Below are positions 6,990-12,643 of a DNA stretch of 12,643 nt, piece by piece. Position numbers and translations under genes: made by a program. Position 1 is the first letter of the stretch; each line of letters begins with the position of its first letter. Under the pieces are notes generated by a model. It was not told the DNA's origin, searched no databases, and worked only from the letters and a program-made list of their open reading frames with translations. Origin of the DNA: Dehalococcoidales bacterium (lineage in GTDB: Bacteria > Chloroflexota > Dehalococcoidia > Dehalococcoidales > UBA2162); NCBI GenBank assembly GCA_030648675.1, contig JAUSGV010000158.1, positions 1 through 12,643 of the forward strand. The letters run 5' to 3'.

Positions 6990-7394
6990 ATGACCGGTGA
7001 CAAGTACACCTTAAAAAGGTTCGATATCCAGCAGGAAGACGAAATAGACGTCGCCGTACTGGAAAGTATCCCGTTCGACTACCCTGAATCGGCTACGGAG
7101 GTGGTTTATGAAACCGATGAATTCACCGCCGTTTGCCCCTGGACCGGTTTGCCTGATTTTGCGAAGCTCACCATAAGTTACGTTCCAACCGATTCATTGG
7201 TGGAATTGAAATCGTTGAAATACTACCTGACCTCGTATCGAAATGTCGGCATACTCCAGGAGCATGCCGTTAACCGCATCTTGAACGACCTCGTCGGTCT
7301 GTTAAAACCGGTCACGATGACGATAGAGGCCGAATACCGCGAACGAGGCGGCATCAAAACCAAAGCTTCAGCCCGCTACAACGCGCAAGAGTAG
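6990..7394 (+). CDS. queF: NADPH-dependent preQ0 reductase (7-cyano-7-deazaguanine reductase)
   Basis: This 134-residue short-type (unimodular) QueF reduces the nitrile of preQ0 to the amine preQ1 for queuosine in tRNA. The catalytic cysteine C49 (FTAVCPWTGLPDF) and aspartate D56 have the spacing known for C55 and D62 of B. subtilis QueF. The NADPH-binding signature is ELKSLKYY (72-79). E91 lies 42 residues after the cysteine, as B. subtilis E97 does. The residue before it, histidine in B. subtilis, is Q90 here, with H92 just after. Start: ATG 6990 with GGGAG ten bases upstream; a GTG at 6981 is less likely. No other queuosine gene is in the window. Confidence 0.95.
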   Translation: MTGDKYTLKRFDIQQEDEIDVAVLESIPFDYPESATEVVYETDEFTAVCPWTGLPDFAKLTISYVPTDSLVELKSLKYYLTSYRNVGILQEHAVNRILNDLVGLLKPVTMTIEAEYRERGGIKTKASARYNAQE

Positions 7395-7423
7395 GCCCAG
7401 CGACGATCGATGATAGCCATCCT

Positions 7424-7449
7424 GCAGACGGATGCACACCGCCGTCTGC
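7424..7449 (+). terminator. Hairpin downstream of queF, possible terminator
   Basis: GCAGACGG (7424-7431) and CCGTCTGC (7442-7449) form a perfect 8-bp GC-rich stem with a ten-base loop, 29 bases after the queF stop. No U-run follows, so termination would have to be Rho-dependent, or the original T-tract was displaced by the mobile element inserted nine bases downstream. Confidence 0.45.
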
Positions 7450-7457
7450 CCGCTCGC

Positions 7458-7610
7458 TAGTGTAGTGTCTTACAAAAGGGTTTACAGATGAGGATAACAA
7501 GTGACAACTCAAAATCCCCCTTAGTCCCCTTTTCCAAAGGGGGAGAGTCCTTCCTCCTCTTTCGAGGGAAGCAGACAGTTATGTAAATATATTTACGAGA
7601 CACTACACTA
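7458..7610. mobile_element. MITE-like element with 14-bp terminal inverted repeats
   Basis: CTAGTGTAGTGTCT at 7457-7470 recurs as its exact reverse complement at 7598-7611. If the outer TA on each side (7458-7459, 7609-7610) is a target duplication, the element is about 149 bases with GTGTAGTGTCT ends, the form made by IS630/Tc1-mariner transposases. It encodes no transposase, so it would be a non-autonomous MITE moved in trans. Inside are a G/C-run hairpin (7526-7542) and a perfect 14-bp palindrome, GTAAATATATTTAC (7583-7596), directly beside the right repeat. Family assignment is by end and target style only. Confidence 0.8.
7511..7544. repeat. C-run/G-run hairpin repeat inside the MITE
   Basis: AAAATCCCCCTTAGTCCCC followed by TTTTCCAAAGGGGGA resembles a short motif scattered through many bacterial genomes. 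CCCCTTT (7526-7532) pairs with AAAGGGG (7536-7542) across a three-base loop. It could be part of the element or a second repeat nested in it. Confidence 0.5.
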
Positions 7611-7619
7611 GGTATTGCT

Positions 7620-8000
7620 TTGCAGACGGCTTGCAAGGGGTTGCTCCCCGATATAGCAAGCCATTTCAGAGCCTTCATAGACTCCTCACCAAGGACGGAT
7701 TACTGGTACGCCTTTATGAATTGGAGAAGCGGCCATAGGGAAATATGGACGGTATCCAGCCCATTAGGCGAAGGTCTTTATTACCTTGAAGCTTCCCTCA
7801 GGCATAGGGGTGTTAGTAAAAGACTTATTGCGGAGGTGTCTACTTGGCTTATGAACCTGCGGCGTGCACCTGACATAGACATACAAAAAGCAATAGAGGT
7901 TCATAACAACATCGTTATGAGTGCCTTTGGGATGAAAAGTACTCTTATGCAAGAGTTTGAAAATGGAATACGAGAATTTTGCCAGAGCATCGACACATGA
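7620..8000 (+). CDS. Hypothetical protein or gene remnant, unrecognised
   Basis: An open frame of up to 126 codons ends in TGA at 7998-8000. The predicted protein is soluble, begins YWYAFMNWRSGHREIW in its first third, and has a helix-rich C-terminal half with a charged end. I recognise no family. The first candidate start is TTG at 7620, nine bases past the MITE, without a ribosome-binding site. An ATG at 7716 would give a 95-residue product, also without a clear site. The frame is open back to 7587 inside the MITE, so the element may have cut off the original 5' end. Base composition looks more AT-rich than in neighbouring genes. It is convergent with radA, with 49 bases between stop codons. 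Confidence 0.35.
   Translation: MQTACKGLLPDIASHFRAFIDSSPRTDYWYAFMNWRSGHREIWTVSSPLGEGLYYLEASLRHRGVSKRLIAEVSTWLMNLRRAPDIDIQKAIEVHNNIVMSAFGMKSTLMQEFENGIREFCQSIDT
7628..7662 (+). other. Two-part hairpin at the start of the orphan frame
   Basis: GGCTTGC (7628-7634) pairs with GCAAGCC (7656-7662), and inside it GGGG (7637-7640) pairs with CCCC (7646-7649) over loop TTGCT. It lies over the first codons of the orphan reading frame. This could be a leftover regulatory structure, or a sign that coding begins further downstream. Confidence 0.4.
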
Positions 8001-8049
8001 ATGTTTATACTTATACTTAATTGTCTTATATGTGCACCTTCTATTACGG

Positions 8050-9444
8050 TTATTCCTCCGGGTGGCCCGTTCCAACCCCCAGCCCCACCTTTATCGCCTC
8101 CCGCAGCGTGCCGACAGGAATAAGCTCGACTCCGGAAGGAACATCGATGCTCATATTGGCTTTAGGGACAAGACAGCGCTTGAATCCAAGACGGGCAGCT
8201 TCATTTATTCGTCGTTCCAATTGTTGAACGGCTCTGATTTCCCCACTTAACCCTATTTCGCCCACAACAGCCGTTTGGCGGTCAACCCCGGCATCGCGCA
8301 AGCTGGACGCTATTGCCAGGGCGATACCCAGATCAGCGGCGGGTTCGTCTATCTTGAGTCCACCCGTGACGTTAACCAGGACATCCTGATTACCTAACTT
8401 CAGCCCCGCCCGGCGGCTTAAAACAGCGGTTATCAGCAGCAGACGGTTGAAGTCGACACCATTACCCGTGCGCCGCGGCAACCCGAAACTTGTTGGATTA
8501 GTTAATGCCTGCACCTCGATAAGCAACGGGCGGGTGCCTTCGAAGGTGGGGACTACGACCGAACCGATCGTTTCGTCGCCCCGCTGCGATAAGAATGCTT
8601 GCGACGGGTTATCAACCTCAACCAATCCCTGGCCTTTCATCTCGAAAACGCCGATTTCGTTTGTTGAGCCGAAGCGATTCTTTACGCCCCGCAACACCCG
8701 GTACGGGCTGAATGGTTCGCCTTCCAGGTACAGAACAACGTCTACCATATGCTCGAGAACTCTAGGACCGGCAATGGCTCCTTCCTTGGTAACGTGACCG
8801 ACAAGAAATACCGGTATGCCGTGTGTTTTCGCCCACCGCATCATCGTACCGGCGCATTCCCGCACCTGATTGATGCTTCCTGAACTTGAATCCAATTGCG
8901 GTAAATATACCGCCTGGATAGAATCTATCACGACCATCCCCGGAGCCAGGTCTTCCATCTGGCCGAGGATCGTGTCCAGGTTCGTTTCGGCTAATAAAAA
9001 CAGCCCGCCGCCATTTATCCCCAACCGATGCGCCCGCAACTTTACCTGGTGCAGCGTCTCTTCTCCTGTGACGTACGCTACCCTGCCTCTGGCATTCGCC
9101 ACCAACGCTGACACCTGCAGCAAAAGCGTGGATTTCCCAATCCCGGGATCTCCGCCGACAAGCACTAGAGAGCCAGCCACCAGTCCTCCGCCTAAAACCC
9201 GGTTTAACTCATTCAGCGGGAGCACCAGCCGGTCGTTTTCCTCGATGGAAACCTGAGAAAGCTCTTCCGGAGGGCTCATCGGAGCGGTACGAGAAAATGT
9301 GGATGTACTAACGACAACAGTCTTTTCGACGAGGGTGTTCCATTCCTGGCAGTTAGGACACCGCCCCAACCACTTCAGGCTTTCCTTGCCGCACTGTTGG
9401 CAAACGAAAAGGCTCTTACTCTCAGGCCGGTTGCTTTTACTCAC
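8050..9444 (-). CDS. radA: DNA repair protein RadA (Sms)
   Basis: This 464-residue RadA has all the family parts. There is an N-terminal zinc finger (C15, C18, C29, C32), then a RecA-like ATPase with Walker A GGDPGIGKST (97-106) and Walker B VVID (171-174). The RadA-specific KNRFG motif is at 255-259, and the Lon-protease-like C-terminal domain carries no protease active site that I can see. RadA is a DnaB-like helicase that drives branch migration in recombination. The start is GTG at 9444; upstream sequence has only a weak purine run (AGAG). A weak promoter (TTGGGG, 18 bases, TATTAA) may lie in the 69-base gap to the ATPase gene. No hairpin terminator is visible after the stop. Confidence 0.97.
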   Translation of the reverse strand: MSKSNRPESKSLFVCQQCGKESLKWLGRCPNCQEWNTLVEKTVVVSTSTFSRTAPMSPPEELSQVSIEENDRLVLPLNELNRVLGGGLVAGSLVLVGGDPGIGKSTLLLQVSALVANARGRVAYVTGEETLHQVKLRAHRLGINGGGLFLLAETNLDTILGQMEDLAPGMVVIDSIQAVYLPQLDSSSGSINQVRECAGTMMRWAKTHGIPVFLVGHVTKEGAIAGPRVLEHMVDVVLYLEGEPFSPYRVLRGVKNRFGSTNEIGVFEMKGQGLVEVDNPSQAFLSQRGDETIGSVVVPTFEGTRPLLIEVQALTNPTSFGLPRRTGNGVDFNRLLLITAVLSRRAGLKLGNQDVLVNVTGGLKIDEPAADLGIALAIASSLRDAGVDRQTAVVGEIGLSGEIRAVQQLERRINEAARLGFKRCLVPKANMSIDVPSGVELIPVGTLREAIKVGLGVGTGHPEE

Positions 9445-9513
9445 GCGGTAACTCTACGCCATTTTAATAAGGTGGCGCCATAGATAGCCCCAACCTGAAA
9501 AAAGAAACCAATC

Positions 9514-10116
9514 CTAATGTGACTGATTATTAGAATTACGGTGCAAAAGGAGCTTACTGACTTCAAGAACAGGGAATACTGATACAGCAGCAAGAACCAC
9601 AATAATCCAATCCGCCATAGGAAGCGGATAAGTATTGAATACCTCCCTCAAGACAGGCACGTACAGTATCGGAACAGTCATGCCGAAGGACACCAGCACA
9701 GCCGCAATAAGCCATTTATTACTGAACACGCCTACTTTGAATAACGAAAGCCTGTCTGAACGGTAGTTAAAAGCTTTTATAAACTGGATAAGAATCAAGG
9801 TCATGAAGACCAGCCCCTGTGCTTCAACAAGGCTTTTGCCGCTCCGCAAAGCCCAAACGAAAATGGAAATATTCACCAGCATACTCCACACGCCGCCAAT
9901 AGTTATTAAGCCAAGAACACGGCGTGTGAATATCGACTCATTTCGAGGCCGCGGCTGGCGTTTCATAATATCCGGTGCCGCCGGATCGACCGCCAGAGCA
10001 ATAGCCGGTAAACCGTCTGTCGCCAGGTTTACCCATAGAATCTGAATGGCAATCAAAGGCAAATCACCGCCCGTACCAAGAATCCCTCCAAAAAGGACAG
10101 CTACGGCCATGACCAA
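9514..10116 (-). CDS. P-type calcium-pump-like ATPase, C-terminal piece (M5 end to M10)
   Basis: This frame is the direct continuation of the larger ATPase piece upstream, in the same phase, after one TAG codon. It covers residues about 706-905 of the joined protein. It holds the M6 ion-binding stretch (WVNLATDGLPAIALAVDP; N735 and D739 match SERCA N796 and D800) and the last membrane segments: TIGGVWSMLVNISIFVW, FMTLILIQFIKAF, KWLIAAVLVSFGMTVPI and WIIVVLAAVSVFPVLEV. A TTG at 10116 or ATG at 10110 could allow re-initiation, but there is no ribosome-binding site and a lone piece could not pump ions. Most likely it is the end of a disrupted gene, or is made only by read-through of the TAG. Confidence 0.9.
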   Translation of the reverse strand: MVMAVAVLFGGILGTGGDLPLIAIQILWVNLATDGLPAIALAVDPAAPDIMKRQPRPRNESIFTRRVLGLITIGGVWSMLVNISIFVWALRSGKSLVEAQGLVFMTLILIQFIKAFNYRSDRLSLFKVGVFSNKWLIAAVLVSFGMTVPILYVPVLREVFNTYPLPMADWIIVVLAAVSVFPVLEVSKLLLHRNSNNQSH

Positions 10117-10131
10117 TATTTCACCCAGATT

Positions 10132-10134
10132 CTA
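10132..10134 (-). other. In-frame TAG interrupting the P-type ATPase at codon 700
   Basis: The minus strand reads CTG CTT TCC TAG AAT CTG GGT GAA, giving LLS-stop-NLGE. In SERCA the matching M5 stretch is ISSNVGE, so the TAG takes the place of the second serine. TCG to TAG is one base change. The next residues, N701 and E704, correspond to the calcium ligands N768 and E771. No frame change is needed: the frame from 12231 to 9514 is otherwise open for 906 codons including the final stop. Confidence 0.9.
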
Positions 10135-12231
10135 GGAAAGCAGATACATCAGATATTTTTTAATATTGTCGTACAGACCCCTGCCTTCTTCAACGGCCGC
10201 GACGATTGAAGCGAAATTGTCATCGGTGAGCACCATGTCGGCGGCCTCTTTACTGACATCGGTGCCGCTGATACCCATCGCTATACCGATGTCGGCCTTT
10301 TTCAAAGCAGGGGCGTCGTTGACGCCATCACCGGTCATAGCCACAACATGTCCCTTTTTTGCCAGGGCTTCTACCACTCTCAACTTGTGTGCCGGCGAAA
10401 CCCGGGCATACACCTCTACTTTCTCAACGACGTCTTCGAACTCCTTTTCGTTCAGGTTATCGAGTTCCGCACCGGTGAGCGCCAGCCCGTTATTAAACAA
10501 GCCTAATTCTCGAGCAATTGCCATTGCGGTCAATTTGTGGTCGCCGGTTATCATCACCGATTTTATCCCGGCGGCTTTGCACACTTTGATGGCTTCCTTC
10601 ACTTCCGGGCGCGGCGGGTCGATCATTCCCACCATACCGACAAATATCAGTTCACGGTCTACTGCTTCACCTTCTTTAGCTATCGGCTTATAGGCAAGAC
10701 CGAGGACGCGTAATCCTTCACTGGCCATACTTTGGGCAGCACCAAGCAATTTCTCTTTTTCCGGCATAGCCAGTGCAATTACCTGGCCACTCTGATAAAC
10801 ATTTTGGCAATGCTCCAGGATTATTTCCGGAGCACCTTTGCTGTAGGCGACATGCCGGCTGCCGTCCACCCGGTGTACCGTTGTCATCATTTTCGTTTCA
10901 GACGAAAACGGAATTTCGCTGACGCGCGGATACCTTCGCCGCTCTTCTTCATGCACCAATCCGGCTTTCGCGGCGGCCACCAATAGAGCCCCCTCGGTGG
11001 GATCCCCTTTTATCAGCCAACGCTTTTCTTCTTCTTCCAGCACCAGATGCGAGTCGTTACAGAGGTCGCCGATGCGAAGCAGCATTTCCACATTCGCGTT
11101 CTTCAACGCCTCTATAGCTTTGCCTTCCAGGAGAAAATTTCCTTTCGGCTCGTAGCCCACACCGCTGACTTCCATCGAATTACCATCGGTATAAATCTTC
11201 CTGACCGTCATCTGGTCCTGCGTCAATGTGCCGGTCTTATCCGAACAGATGACCGTAGTGCACCCAAGAGTTTCAACCGCAGGCAACTTCCGCACGAGAG
11301 CATGCCGCTTAACCATGCGCTGCACCCCGATGGCGAGACTAATCGTGACTACTGCCGGAAGGGCTTCCGGTACCGCCGCTACCGCCAGACTCACCGCCCA
11401 GATAAACATCTCGATGAGCGAATGCCCGCGAAACACACCTACGACGGCCAGGGCGAAAGTAAGCGACAACGCGGCGATGGCAATCCATTTCCCGACCTTG
11501 TCCAGGTTTACTTGCAGGGGAGTTTTTTCTTCCTCTACGTCCTGCAGCATGGCGGCGATCTTCCCAAATTCGGTTGCCATTCCGGTGGATGTCACTACGC
11601 CAGTACCGCGCCCGTAGGCAACCGATGTTCCCATATAGACCATATTTTTCCTATCGCCAACCGCGGAAGCATCGGGCAAAGGAACTATATTTTTTTCTAC
11701 CGGTTCAGATTCTCCCGTAAGGGCAGCTTCGCTCAATTTTAAATTCACCGCTTCGATAACCCTGGAGTCCGCCGGAATACTATCTCCGGTTTGGAGTAAA
11801 ATAATATCGCCCGGAACCAGTTCACGGGAAGGTAATTCGATTTCCTTACCCTCTCTGATAACTGTAGCCAGCGGCGACGCCATTCTTTTTAACGCGTCCA
11901 TGGCCCGCTCCGCTCGATATTCCTGAATAAAACCAAGACCGGCAGCAAATACGACGATAACGAATATGACGATGGCATCTGCCACCTCACCGAGAAAGGC
12001 GGACAACACGGCAGCAATGAGTAAAATAATGATGAGGAAGTTTTTGAATTGTTCGAAGAATATCGCCCACGGGGATATCTTGTGTTTTTCGACGAGTTCG
12101 TTAGGACCGAATTCCGCAAAGCGCCGTTTCGCTTCTTGTGACTTCAGTCCGTCCCTGCCGGTATTAAGGCCGGAAATAACTTCGGGTACGTCGAGCTTAT
12201 ACCAGTTCTTATCTTCTATCATTTCGCCCAT
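10132..12231 (-). CDS. P-type calcium-pump-like ATPase, N-terminal piece (broken by TAG)
   Basis: These 699 residues contain nearly all of a type II (SERCA/PMR1-like) P-type ATPase. There is an N-terminal cation-ATPase domain, M1-M2 (about 64-103), actuator motif TGES (172-175), and M3-M4 with PEALP (288-292). The phosphorylated aspartate is D331 in DKTGT, with KGAPE (465-469) in the nucleotide domain and TGD (562-564) and GDGVND (634-639) in the hinge. The frame stops inside M5 at a TAG. Joined with the piece after it, the protein would be 905 residues, the normal length. The enzyme would export or store divalent cations, probably calcium. The start ATG at 12231 has no strong ribosome-binding site; ATG 12222 is an alternative. 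It lies between clpC and radA, where B. subtilis has no such gene. Confidence 0.93.
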   Translation of the reverse strand: MGEMIEDKNWYKLDVPEVISGLNTGRDGLKSQEAKRRFAEFGPNELVEKHKISPWAIFFEQFKNFLIIILLIAAVLSAFLGEVADAIVIFVIVVFAAGLGFIQEYRAERAMDALKRMASPLATVIREGKEIELPSRELVPGDIILLQTGDSIPADSRVIEAVNLKLSEAALTGESEPVEKNIVPLPDASAVGDRKNMVYMGTSVAYGRGTGVVTSTGMATEFGKIAAMLQDVEEEKTPLQVNLDKVGKWIAIAALSLTFALAVVGVFRGHSLIEMFIWAVSLAVAAVPEALPAVVTISLAIGVQRMVKRHALVRKLPAVETLGCTTVICSDKTGTLTQDQMTVRKIYTDGNSMEVSGVGYEPKGNFLLEGKAIEALKNANVEMLLRIGDLCNDSHLVLEEEEKRWLIKGDPTEGALLVAAAKAGLVHEEERRRYPRVSEIPFSSETKMMTTVHRVDGSRHVAYSKGAPEIILEHCQNVYQSGQVIALAMPEKEKLLGAAQSMASEGLRVLGLAYKPIAKEGEAVDRELIFVGMVGMIDPPRPEVKEAIKVCKAAGIKSVMITGDHKLTAMAIARELGLFNNGLALTGAELDNLNEKEFEDVVEKVEVYARVSPAHKLRVVEALAKKGHVVAMTGDGVNDAPALKKADIGIAMGISGTDVSKEAADMVLTDDNFASIVAAVEEGRGLYDNIKKYLMYLLS

Positions 12232-12240
12232 AAATCCGCA

Positions 12241-12345
12241 CTGTCATTCCGGCGAAAGCCGGAATCCAGGTATTTCGTTCCGTATGCTCTCTGGATTGCG
12301 TATCAAAGCCTGCCCCATACCCGATACGGGGTAGGAATGGCTACA
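12241..12345. repeat. Interspersed-repeat-like hairpin region upstream of the ATPase
   Basis: ATTCCGGC (12246-12253) and GCCGGAAT (12258-12265) form a perfect 8-bp stem closed by a GAAA loop, within the pattern TCATTC-hairpin-GAATCCAG. This is like the short hairpin repeats (CATTCC[C/G]GC...GAATCC) spread through many genomes. A second, decayed half may follow: CTCTGGATT at 12289-12297, then GGAATGGCTACACAG at 12335-12349. It fills most of the gap between the ATPase start and the clpC terminator. No gene was seen here. Confidence 0.55.
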
Positions 12346-12366
12346 CAGGTTATTGATAATCGCCGC

Positions 12367-12402
12367 CCAAAGAAAAGGGGTGGTTGTTTAATCCCACCCC
12401 TT
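12367..12402 (-). terminator. Rho-independent terminator of clpC
   Basis: On the minus strand AAGGGGTGG (12402-12394) pairs with CCACCCCTT (12383-12375) across a ten-base loop, followed by TTCTTT (12374-12369). It lies 39 bases past the clpC-like stop, and suggests that the ATPase gene needs its own promoter. Confidence 0.88.
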
Positions 12403-12441
12403 GACCCAGATTCACCTTGAATTTCGCCGGATTTTGTAGCT

Positions 12442-12643
12442 CTATTTTCCAGCCGAGGCTGCGACCGCTGACTCATGGACGACGATATCATTATTCTCCA
12501 CATCAACGATTGCAGTATCGCCGGAATGGAACATACCCCGCAACAGGCTGTCGGAAAGCTTGTCTTCCACCATGCTCTGGATAACGCGGCGCAACGGTCT
12601 TGCTCCGTAAACCTCGTCGTATCCTTTTTCGGCAAGGAAGGTT
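12442..12643 (-). CDS. clpC: ClpC/ClpB-type AAA+ ATPase, C-terminal end (partial)
   Basis: The last 66 codons and TAG stop (12444-12442) of a gene that continues past the window edge. The sequence LAEKGYDEVYGARPLRRVIQ, then VEDKLSDSLLRG, then GDTAIVDVENNDIVV is the D2 small domain typical of Clp/Hsp100 unfoldases. GARPLRR carries the sensor-2 arginine. In bacteria with this gene order it is ClpC, which feeds proteins to ClpP. ClpB cannot be excluded from this fragment, but the neighbouring radA and ispD-ispF-cysS favour ClpC. The tail ends in an alanine/serine-rich stretch (ESAVAASAGK). Confidence 0.85.
   Translation of the reverse strand, partial: TFLAEKGYDEVYGARPLRRVIQSMVEDKLSDSLLRGMFHSGDTAIVDVENNDIVVHESAVAASAGK

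Noticed and set aside
6923..7009. N-terminal extension of IspD to 7009
   Set aside because: It crosses the queF start and promoter and adds residues not seen in the family.
7395..8049. CRISPR array, tRNA or riboswitch in the accessory stretch
   Set aside because: No regularly spaced direct repeats, no cloverleaf and no known aptamer core were found; the inverted repeats fit a MITE better.
7764..8075. 103-residue minus-strand open frame opposite the orphan frame
   Set aside because: It overlaps the radA end and its composition is that of a random frame; no start signal is visible.
10132..10134. Pyrrolysine insertion as the preferred reading of the ATPase TAG
   Set aside because: TAG ends many ordinary genes here, the replaced position is normally serine or cysteine, and no pyl gene is in the window. 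Kept only as a test, not a call.
11047..11742. 231-residue plus-strand open frame opposite the ATPase
   Set aside because: It is the shadow of a strongly conserved ATPase coding region on the other strand.
12303..12635. 110-residue minus-strand open frame
   Set aside because: It overlaps the ClpC end in another phase and crosses the terminator and repeat; its translation has no protein-like features.

Overview
The window looks like a chromosomal segment of a mid-GC bacterium. The protein style (a two-zinc-ribbon small protein, the RF2, EndoV and RadA variants) and the order clpC, radA, ispD, ispF, cysS suggest a Chloroflexota/Dehalococcoidia-like organism. That assignment is inference from gene content and not from any marker gene.

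Layout, left to right. On the plus strand, the last codons of etfB and the whole of etfA (1-1126) encode an electron-transfer flavoprotein. Convergent to it is a minus-strand unit nfi - prfB - radC (3663 down to 1134): endonuclease V, release factor 2 with a programmed +1 frameshift, and a JAMM-fold RadC protein. A divergent promoter region (about 3664-3855) separates nfi from a plus-strand gene for a 101-residue double zinc-ribbon protein, which has a structured leader and ends in a strong hairpin terminator. Next comes the minus-strand unit ispD - ispF - cysS (6922 down to 4231), with overlapping stop and start codons: two enzymes of the MEP isoprenoid pathway and cysteinyl-tRNA synthetase. 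A divergent promoter serves queF (preQ0 reductase, plus strand, 6990-7394). Between queF and radA lies an accessory stretch (7395-8049) with a queF-end hairpin, a MITE-like element with perfect 14-bp terminal inverted repeats, and an unrecognised 126-codon reading frame. radA (9444-8050) follows on the minus strand, then a P-type calcium-pump-like ATPase (12231-9514) split by one in-frame TAG, then an interspersed-repeat-like hairpin region, a terminator, and the C-terminal end of a ClpC/ClpB-type AAA+ ATPase.

In B. subtilis the order clpC - radA - (disA, yacL) - ispD - ispF - ... - cysS is well established. Here the same skeleton is interrupted by two blocks: the ATPase between clpC and radA, and queF with the MITE and orphan frame between radA and ispD. 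Most of the window is ordinary housekeeping DNA. I do not see a multi-gene novel defence or biosynthetic system. The points that deserve a second look are the amber codon beside the ion-binding residues of the ATPase, the MITE and its neighbour, the apparently leaderless nfi transcript, the RF2 frameshift site with a weak stimulator, and the folded leader of the zinc-ribbon gene.
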